A stretch of DNA of 7,656 nucleotides from an uncultured Bacteroidales bacterium (GTDB lineage: Bacteria; Bacteroidota; Bacteroidia; Bacteroidales; UBA932): positions 1-7,656 of the forward strand of contig CAMCIE010000061.1 in assembly GCA_945874815.1 (NCBI GenBank). The letters run 5' to 3'. Made by a program: the position numbers and the translations under genes. Position 1 is the stretch's first letter; every line of letters begins with the position of its first letter. The notes beneath the pieces were generated by a model. It worked only from the letters and a program-made list of their open reading frames with translations, did no database searches and was not told the origin of the DNA. Positions 1 through 4,899 of the stretch are shown piece by piece.

Positions 1-768
1 TCCGGACATCCGGGCGGATCGATGAGTAGTGCCGACTTCCTTACTGCACTCTATTTCAACGTAATGAAACAAAATCCACAGGAGTGGACCAGGGAAGGCA
101 AGGGACAGGACATGTTCATTATCTCCGCAGGACATCTAACCCCCGTTTACTATTCAGTCCTCGCCAGAGCAGGCTATTTCCCTGTAAGTGAGCTTGGTAC
201 ATTCAGGCAGTTCGGTTCAAGACTCCAGGGACATCCTTGTGTTGAGAAAGGACTGCCAGGCATTTTCCAGCCTTCAGGATCTCTCGGACAGGGACTTTCC
301 GTGGCAATAGGTGCCGCCCTTGGAAAGAAACTTGACAAGGATGGCAACAAAGTCTATGTGATGATGGGTGACGGAGAGTGCGAAGAGGGACAGATATGGG
401 AGGCTTCAATGTTCGCGGCTCATCATAAAGTTGACAACCTGATCGGAATGATTGACTGGAACGGCCAGCAGATTGACGGCCGCGTTGATGACGTTGCCGG
501 CATGGGTGACCTCGAAGGAAAATGGAAGGCATTCGGGTGGGAGACCATCGTTGCCGACGGTCACGATTTCAATGCAATCCTCGATGCATTTGCGCAGGCT
601 GATGAAAAAGCTGGAAAAGAGAAGCCGGTCATGATTCTGTTCCGCACCGACATGGGCCATGGAGTTGACTTCATGGCTGGTACACATAAATGGCATGGAA
701 AAGCTCCTTCACAGGAACAGTGCGACGAGGCTCTTGCTCAACTTGAGGAAACACTCGGTGATTACTAA
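1..768 (+). CDS. Transketolase, N-terminal (TPP-binding) subunit, 5'-truncated by window edge
   Basis: This is the thiamine-diphosphate half of a split transketolase, a cytosolic enzyme that moves two-carbon ketol units between pentose phosphate sugars. The frame is open from base 1 and its first codons read SGHPGGSMSS, the conserved motif that normally sits about 30 residues into the family. The ATG at 22 is therefore internal and the true start lies upstream of the window. Counting codons from base 1, the TPP/metal motif GDGE is at residues 123-126 and its partner Asn (DWNG) at 154. SAGHLTPVYY, SGSLGQGLSVAIGAALG and the C-terminal THKWHGKAP are also family hallmarks. The protein stops after this domain, as split enzymes do; the pyrimidine-binding half is the next gene, 26 bp away. 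Which pathway it mainly serves cannot be told from sequence. Confidence 0.95.
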   Translation, partial: SGHPGGSMSSADFLTALYFNVMKQNPQEWTREGKGQDMFIISAGHLTPVYYSVLARAGYFPVSELGTFRQFGSRLQGHPCVEKGLPGIFQPSGSLGQGLSVAIGAALGKKLDKDGNKVYVMMGDGECEEGQIWEASMFAAHHKVDNLIGMIDWNGQQIDGRVDDVAGMGDLEGKWKAFGWETIVADGHDFNAILDAFAQADEKAGKEKPVMILFRTDMGHGVDFMAGTHKWHGKAPSQEQCDEALAQLEETLGDY

Positions 769-794
769 TCGTTTAACCAAGAATCGACAACAAA

Positions 795-1751
795 ATGGCA
801 ACAAAATATACCAATACAGGAAACAAGGACACTCGCAGCGGTTTCGGAGCCGGACTTCTTGAAGCAGGAAGGCAGGACGAAAGAGTCGTGGCTCTTTGCG
901 CAGACCTTATAGGCTCACTCAAGATGGATGCTTTCGTCAAGGAATTCCCGGAAAGATTCTTCCAGTGCGGAATTGCTGAAGCAAACATGATCGGAACGGC
1001 AGCAGGCCTTGCCCTGACAGGAAAGATTCCGTTTGCAGGCTCATTTGCAGAATTCGTAACCGGCCGTGTTTATGACCAGGTCAGACAGGAATTGGCTTAT
1101 GGAAACACCAATGTGAAGATTGCATCGTCCCACGCAGGCATTACCTTAGGTGAGGATGGAGCCACTCACCAGACAATGGAAGACATCGCTCTTATGAGAG
1201 CTCTTCCGGGAATGGTGGTCATCAACCCTTGTGACTACAACCAGACAAAGGCAGCAACCATCGCTGCAGCAAAATATGAAGGCCCGGTATATCTCAGGTT
1301 CGGCCGTCCGTCATGGCCTAACTTCACTGCTGAAGACCAGGAATTCGTCATCGGCAAGGCAATCTGCATGAACGAAGGCTCGGATGTGACAATTTTCGCG
1401 ACCGGACACCTTGTATGGGAGGCTATAGGAGCAGCCGAAATGCTTGAGGCAGAGGGGATTTCAGCTGAAGTGATCGACATTGCCACCATCAAGCCTCTTG
1501 ACACTGAAGCTGTGCTGGCTTCCATCAAAAAGACAGGAGCTGCCGTTTGCGCTGAGGAGCACAATGTATGCGGAGGTCTTGGTGAACTGATTGCCGGAGT
1601 TCTTGCGTGCAACTATCCTGCACCTCTTGAGTTCATCAACGGAGGTGACAAGTTTGGTCAGAGCGGTACTCCTGCCGGTCTTCTGAAAGAATATGGTATG
1701 GATTCAGCTCACATTGCAGAGGCTGCCAAGAAAGCAATTTCCAGGAAATAA
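795..1751 (+). CDS. Transketolase, C-terminal (pyrimidine-binding) subunit
   Basis: This 318-residue protein is the second half of the split transketolase and should form the active enzyme with the preceding gene product. The pyrimidine-binding domain covers roughly residues 10-165. It contains the catalytic glutamate in GIAEANM (E62), which activates the thiazolium ring, and the substrate/phosphate-binding segments SHAG (112-115) and GEDGATHQ (119-126). The C-terminal transketolase domain follows at about 185-310, with VCAEEHN and a GQSGTP-like end. Length is normal for the stand-alone C-terminal subunit. The 1-deoxyxylulose-5-phosphate synthase and pyruvate dehydrogenase E1 beta families are distant relatives, but the GEDGATHQ pattern together with the neighbouring GDGE subunit favours transketolase. 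ATG 795 has no clear Shine-Dalgarno, only an A-rich leader (gacaacaaa), usual in Bacteroidota. Only 15 bp separate its stop from the sigma factor gene. Confidence 0.95.
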   Translation: MATKYTNTGNKDTRSGFGAGLLEAGRQDERVVALCADLIGSLKMDAFVKEFPERFFQCGIAEANMIGTAAGLALTGKIPFAGSFAEFVTGRVYDQVRQELAYGNTNVKIASSHAGITLGEDGATHQTMEDIALMRALPGMVVINPCDYNQTKAATIAAAKYEGPVYLRFGRPSWPNFTAEDQEFVIGKAICMNEGSDVTIFATGHLVWEAIGAAEMLEAEGISAEVIDIATIKPLDTEAVLASIKKTGAAVCAEEHNVCGGLGELIAGVLACNYPAPLEFINGGDKFGQSGTPAGLLKEYGMDSAHIAEAAKKAISRK

Positions 1752-1766
1752 TCCATCACAAGCCTG

Positions 1767-2306
1767 ATGACAGACCGTGAAATCATAGAGTTGTACAAGG
1801 AGGGCTCATGTGAGGAGGCTATCAACCAGATTGTCAGCCAATACACAGAAAGACTCTACTGGCACATCCGCCGTTTCCTTTGCAACCACGAAGATACGAA
1901 CGACCTGCTTCAGGATGTATTCATCAAGATATGGGCTGCGCTTCCCTCTTTCCGGGGGGATGCGCAGCTATTTACATGGATATACCGGATTGCGACCAAT
2001 GAAGTGCTGAATTATCTTCGCAAGCAAAGATTCAAGGCTTTGGTTTCGTTTCAGGATGCTACCGAAATACTTGAAAGAAGGATTGACGAAGATGCCTATT
2101 TCAATGGAAACGCCTTGCAAAGGGAGCTGCACAAAGCCATCCAAAGGCTACCGGAAAAACAGCGTATTGTATTCACTCTCAGATATTTCGACGAGCTGAA
2201 ATATGAGCAGATTTCTCAGATTACCGAGACTTCCGTGGGGGCTTTGAAAGCATCATATCACCATGCTTACAACAAAATAAAGGAAGATTTGGAAAAATTG
2301 TTTTAA
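1767..2306 (+). CDS. ECF-type RNA polymerase sigma-70 family factor
   Basis: This 179-residue protein directs RNA polymerase to alternative promoters. Region 2 spans about residues 24-90: the core-binding helix contains the DLLQDVFIKIW stretch (46-56), followed by FRGDAQLFTWIYRIATNEVLNYLRKQ-type sequence that melts and recognises the -10 region. After a variable linker (about 91-120), region 4 spans about 122-175, with LPEKQRIVFTLRYFDE and the helix-turn-helix near 145-165 for -35 recognition. There is no region 1 or 3, and the length is standard for group 4 (ECF) factors. ATG 1767 begins 15 bp after the transketolase gene with no visible terminator or promoter between, so read-through from that gene is likely. 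The following membrane and periplasmic genes probably control its activity; that is inferred from gene order. Target promoters are unknown. Confidence 0.95.
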   Translation: MTDREIIELYKEGSCEEAINQIVSQYTERLYWHIRRFLCNHEDTNDLLQDVFIKIWAALPSFRGDAQLFTWIYRIATNEVLNYLRKQRFKALVSFQDATEILERRIDEDAYFNGNALQRELHKAIQRLPEKQRIVFTLRYFDELKYEQISQITETSVGALKASYHHAYNKIKEDLEKLF

Positions 2307-2357
2307 CCTTTTCATATTTTTTGTGTCTAATCTATTGACAAGAACCGGAATATTGAA

Positions 2358-2753
2358 ATGAAAGACAGAATTGACATACTTTCAAGTCACGAAGAATTGA
2401 AAAAAATGCCTTATGAGGTACCTGAGGGATATTTTGAATCCTTCAAGGCCGCAGCAGCACGCCCACAGCGGAAGAAAACCGACATCTGGCACAAGGCCTA
2501 TCCGATGGCTACCATGGCGGCGATGCTCGTTGTCATGGTAACTGCGGGAACATTTTTCCTGAAAAAAGCGACCCCTGCACAGGAAATGAGTCTGGAAGAT
2601 TATATCATTTGTTCCGGAATGGATATTACAACAGCATCGTACCAGACTTACAGTTCAGCTACCGCCGACGCACAGCTGAGCAATGAGGACATAGTATCAT
2701 ACCTTATATATACAGGACTGTCGGCGGAGAATATCCATGACATGATAGAATAA
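2358..2753 (+). CDS. Small single-pass membrane protein, putative anti-sigma-like partner of the ECF factor
   Basis: This 131-residue protein has a cytoplasmic-looking N-terminus with a PYEVPEGYFESF motif (residues 18-29), then a basic stretch (RPQRKK, 35-40) and one hydrophobic segment at about 49-68 that should span the inner membrane. The remaining 60 residues are polar and end in LSNEDIVSYLIYTGLSAENI, a short helical tail. The VPEGYF element followed by a basic patch and one transmembrane segment recurs, to my knowledge, in Bacteroidota proteins encoded directly after ECF sigma factors. An anti-sigma or sigma-anchoring role is inferred from this and from gene order; there is no recognisable zinc-binding ZAS (HxxxCxxC) motif. 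The gap to the sigma gene is 51 bp and to the next gene 16 bp. The first ATG (2358) is the only sensible start. Function remains unproven. Confidence 0.8.
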   Translation: MKDRIDILSSHEELKKMPYEVPEGYFESFKAAAARPQRKKTDIWHKAYPMATMAAMLVVMVTAGTFFLKKATPAQEMSLEDYIICSGMDITTASYQTYSSATADAQLSNEDIVSYLIYTGLSAENIHDMIE

Positions 2754-2769
2754 TTTAACATCATTCACT

Positions 2770-3267
2770 ATGAAAACAAAATCAGTCATTTCATCCATTT
2801 TTCTGATGATGGTTTTTGCCTTTTTTGCAAATTCCGGCGTAGCAAGTGCCCAAGGCCCTAAAGACGACTGGAAACAGAAAATGATGAGTGAAAGAATAGC
2901 TTTCCTCACGGCAGAAGTGGGAATTACCCCTGAAGAAGCCCAGGTATTCTGGCCTGTCTATAATCAGATATGGAAGGAGAAGGATGAAGCTACCAAGAAA
3001 GTATTCAAGACTTTCATGGAACTTGAGAAGGCGACAAGTGAAGGAAGATCAAATAAAGAAATATCCAAACTTCTTGATGAATACCTTCAAGCCATTGACG
3101 GACAGCGTGCAATAGACTCCCAGTCGGCTGAGCGTATCAAGAAAGTCCTTCCCCTGGAAAAGGTTGCAAAGCTCTACATTGCAGAAGAAAACTTCCGCAG
3201 GCACCAGATCAACAGACTGCATGAAAGACCCGGAAACGGACAAAGAGGCGGTCAGGCGAACAGATAG
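2770..3267 (+). CDS. Exported Spy/LTXXQ-like periplasmic helical protein, putative sensor of the ECF module
   Basis: This 165-residue protein starts with a clear Sec signal peptide: MKTK, a hydrophobic core at about 6-20, and an ASA|QG cleavage site after residue 27. The mature part is highly charged and predicted almost wholly helical. It contains ERIAFLTAEVGITPEEAQVFWPVYNQ-type sequence at about 41-67 and LPLEKVAKLYIAEENFRR at about 127-144, the pattern of Spy/CpxP-like or 'sensor of ECF-type sigma factor' proteins in Bacteroidota. Spy relatives bind unfolded proteins or report envelope stress; a sensing role here is inferred from position behind the sigma gene and its membrane partner. The tail (GNGQRGGQANR) is Gly/Arg/Gln-rich and probably disordered. 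The final 16 bp overlap the convergent trmN6 gene, and a terminator follows 10 bp after the stop. Confidence 0.82.
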   Translation: MKTKSVISSIFLMMVFAFFANSGVASAQGPKDDWKQKMMSERIAFLTAEVGITPEEAQVFWPVYNQIWKEKDEATKKVFKTFMELEKATSEGRSNKEISKLLDEYLQAIDGQRAIDSQSAERIKKVLPLEKVAKLYIAEENFRRHQINRLHERPGNGQRGGQANR

Positions 3268-4019
3268 AAATCATGAGTGAGGGAAAGATACTCTTCGGTG
3301 TACTTTCCCTCATTTTGTATAGTGAGCATAAGCTCCCGCGGCTCAAGGGACCTGACAGGAGAGAATTCAGCGATAATCCTGCCTGGCTGCTTTTTTGGAA
3401 CCGTCCTTACCCGGAGAATCCTCTGAAGATGGAGGGAACACATTCTGGCGTACCTGCACAGGGCATTTTCCTGATCCGACGGCAGTACAATCGCAATCCT
3501 CCCCATCGGGGACAAATATTCAGAAGCAAATTCAAGCAACTCACGGAATGACAGTCCTGAAGAAGTATGCCGCGCATCGCACCTGCGCCTTTCCGGAGCA
3601 AGAAGGGATGAATCAAAATATGGAGGATTGGAAAAAATTAAATCATACTTGCCACATGGACGAAAATCGCTGAAAGTACAGTTGTGCACCTTCAGCACAT
3701 CGCTCCACGAAGAATTGCTGAAATTCTTTCCGGCCTCAATCGCGGAATCCGTGTCAATCTCAACTGCATCAATGACAACATCCTCCACCGGATTCAGACC
3801 CTCCGCCGATGGCACCTCCGGCGATGTTCCCTGGACGAGGTCCATAAGCCTCTGTGCCGCCATCAGGGCGATTGTTCCGGTGCCGGTGCCCACATCCAGA
3901 AGCCGGCGGTCATCCGGGTGAATGTCCATCCATGCACCAAGAAGGACCCCGTCGGTGTTGACCTTCATGGCGGATTTCTCATTTGCCACCGAGAATCTCT
4001 TGAAATTGAAGATACTCAT
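3252..4019 (-). CDS. trmN6: tRNA1(Val) (adenine(37)-N6)-methyltransferase
   Basis: This 255-residue cytosolic enzyme is predicted to methylate N6 of A37, next to the anticodon of tRNA1(Val), using S-adenosylmethionine (the E. coli homologue is YfiC/TrmN6). The N-terminus FKRFSVANEKSAMKVNTDGVLLGAW (residues 6-30 region) is diagnostic of the family. Motif I LDVGTGTG (41-48) binds SAM, DAVEID (84-89) is the acidic motif after it, and the catalytic NPPY is at 131-134. The C-terminal YTEEYLSLTHDFYL is also typical. Compared with my recollection of the E. coli protein (about 245 residues), there are roughly 19 extra residues at about 59-78 (rich in Ser, Pro, Glu, Gly) between motif I's helix and the next strand. 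The start ATG shares one base with the lolD stop (TAATG), implying translational coupling. The 3' end overlaps the convergent Spy-like gene by 16 bp. Confidence 0.93.
   Translation of the reverse strand: MSIFNFKRFSVANEKSAMKVNTDGVLLGAWMDIHPDDRRLLDVGTGTGTIALMAAQRLMDLVQGTSPEVPSAEGLNPVEDVVIDAVEIDTDSAIEAGKNFSNSSWSDVLKVHNCTFSDFRPCGKYDLIFSNPPYFDSSLLAPERRRCDARHTSSGLSFRELLEFASEYLSPMGRIAIVLPSDQENALCRYARMCSLHLQRILRVRTVPKKQPGRIIAEFSPVRSLEPRELMLTIQNEGKYTEEYLSLTHDFYLFA
3278..3316 (+). terminator. Rho-independent terminator with UUCG tetraloop, inside trmN6 coding sequence
   Basis: Reading on +, tgagggaaag (3278-3287) pairs perfectly with ctttccctca (3303-3312). Beyond one bulged A (3288), TAC (3289-3291) pairs with GTA (3300-3302). 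After a single T-T mismatch, C3293-G3298 closes a TTCG tetraloop, among the most stable RNA loops known. Four Ts follow at 3313-3316. It begins 10 bp after the stop of the Spy-like gene, so it should end the transketolase-sigma-Spy transcription run. On the minus strand the sequence past the hairpin is not T-rich, so it should act in one direction only. It lies over codons 236-248 of trmN6. Confidence 0.85.
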
Positions 4020-4690
4020 TATTTCAGCGCTTCGGGATTATCCACAAACAGACCGTCCTTCATAAAAAGCGACCTGTCACACATGGCTGCAAGCGATGGG
4101 TCATGTGTTACGATGACTATTGTCTGACCATATTTGTCACGCAGTGTGAAGAACAGCTTATGCAATTCTTCCTTTGTACGGCTGTCGAGATTGCCAGATG
4201 GCTCGTCCGCAAACAAAACTGCCGGATTATTAATCAGGGCTCTTGCTATGGCAACTCTTTGCTGCTCACCACCAGACAGTTCGGAAGGCTTGTGAGTCTG
4301 ACGCTGGGCCAGGCCAAGGTCGGTAAGGAGGGAGAGTGCCGCGGCCTCGGCTTCCTTTCGGCTGCGTTTGGCAATGAGCGCCGGAATCATCACATTTTCC
4401 AACGCCGTGAACTCCGGAAGCAGATGGTGGAACTGAAACACGAAACCGATCCGTTTGTTACGGAATTCTGAAAGCTGCTTGCCTTTAAGGGACAGGACAT
4501 CTGTTCCGTCGATGGAGAGGCTGCCCCCATCAGGTGAAGAAAGTGTACCCAGAATCTGAAGCAAGGTGGATTTACCGGCTCCGGAAGCCCCCATAATGGA
4601 AACGACTTCCGATTTTTCGGCATTGAAATCTATACCTTTGAGCACCTTCAACGTGCCGAACGATTTTTCTATTCCTTTGGCATTTATCAT
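4019..4690 (-). CDS. lolD: LolD-type lipoprotein-release ABC transporter ATP-binding protein
   Basis: This 223-residue ATPase belongs to the MacB/FtsE/LolD group; LolD with LolC/E membrane subunits extracts lipoproteins from the inner membrane for delivery to the outer membrane. Walker [10 protein letters not shown] is at residues 34-42 and the Q-loop [18 protein letters not shown] at 83-100, whose FHHLLP(D/E)FTALENV segment is a LolD signature. The ABC signature LSGGE is at 138-142, Walker B VLFADEP at 158-164 with catalytic E163, and the switch His at 196 (THD). I place the start at ATG 4690 ([12 protein letters not shown]), where homology begins. The frame stays open to an ATG at 4774, but that extension would run back through the promoter and a palindrome. 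No LolC/E permease gene is in this window, so the membrane partner must be elsewhere. The gene is followed, with one-base overlap, by trmN6. Confidence 0.93.
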   Translation of the reverse strand: MINAKGIEKSFGTLKVLKGIDFNAEKSEVVSIMGASGAGKSTLLQILGTLSSPDGGSLSIDGTDVLSLKGKQLSEFRNKRIGFVFQFHHLLPEFTALENVMIPALIAKRSRKEAEAAALSLLTDLGLAQRQTHKPSELSGGEQQRVAIARALINNPAVLFADEPSGNLDSRTKEELHKLFFTLRDKYGQTIVIVTHDPSLAAMCDRSLFMKDGLFVDNPEALK

Positions 4691-4713
4691 ATTTTCCCTG
4701 TTGTCATAGGCTC

Positions 4714-4747
4714 CAAAGTTAGTGAATTCCCCAATGATTACCTCAAA
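4714..4747 (-). promoter_or_regulatory. Predicted Bacteroidetes-type promoter of lolD-trmN6
   Basis: Reading on the minus strand, TTTG (4747-4744) and TAACTTTG (4721-4714) are separated by 22 bp, an exact match to the Bacteroidetes housekeeping consensus TTTG at -33 and TAnnTTTG at -7. Transcription would start near 4705-4710, giving a leader of about 15-20 nt before ATG 4690. The -33 element coincides with the outer end of the adjacent palindrome. Confidence 0.75.
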
Positions 4748-4785
4748 TTTTGTTTGATTTTGCAACAAAATCAAACAAAATTTGA
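4743..4785. repeat. Perfect inverted repeat, 20-bp arms with 3-bp spacer
   Basis: The arms 4743-4762 and 4766-4785 are exact reverse complements, separated by CAA. They are AT-rich and built from TTTTG/TTTGA units. Base pairing stops at 4742/4786 (C against C). The palindrome lies between the divergent lolD and lipoprotein genes. Its left end carries the lolD -33 element, so it would occupy about -36 to -78 relative to the predicted lolD start. It could be a regulator's binding site, a cruciform-forming element, or a relic hairpin element; nothing in the sequence settles which. It lies outside the predicted transcripts of both genes, so a terminator role for either is unlikely. Confidence 0.9.
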
Positions 4786-4831
4786 CCGCTAAAATGAGCT
4801 TGTAGATGCCTGCAGGGGTGATTTTGGTCGT

Positions 4832-4876
4832 TATCCGTATATTTTTTCGTTACACGGATATTACTTTGAATCTTTG
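4832..4876 (+). promoter_or_regulatory. Weak promoter/operator candidate for the 4900 lipoprotein gene
   Basis: Upstream of ATG 4900 there are two imperfect -7 candidates, TTACTTTG (4861-4868) and AATCTTTG (4869-4876), each one base off TAnnTTTG. A T-run (4842-4847) sits at about the right distance to replace the -33 TTTG of the second. A 7-bp dyad, TATCCGT (4832-4838) and ACGGATA (4854-4860), with a 15-bp spacer, brackets this -33 region and could be an operator. The evidence is suggestive only. Confidence 0.35.
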
Positions 4877-4899
4877 CCGATGCAATTAAAGACAAGATT

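Noticed and set aside
22..768. Starting the first transketolase subunit at ATG 22
   Set aside because: The ATG lies inside the conserved GHPGGSMS motif, and the frame is open to base 1; the gene starts outside the window.
2307..2357. T-rich gap after the sigma gene as a terminator or internal promoter
   Set aside because: No convincing stem precedes the T-run and no TTTG/TAnnTTTG pair is present with usual spacing.
3273..4127. Plus-strand open frames opposite trmN6 and the end of lolD
   Set aside because: They are antisense shadows of two well-supported genes, with no recognisable protein features.
4691..4774. A 28-residue N-terminal extension of LolD from ATG 4774
   Set aside because: ABC homology begins at ATG 4690. 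The extension would be translated from the palindrome arm and the promoter elements, and it resembles no LolD N-terminus.
4743..4785. Palindrome as an ordinary terminator
   Set aside because: It is upstream of both divergent genes, so no gene in the window ends there, and the stem is AT-rich with no separate T-tract.
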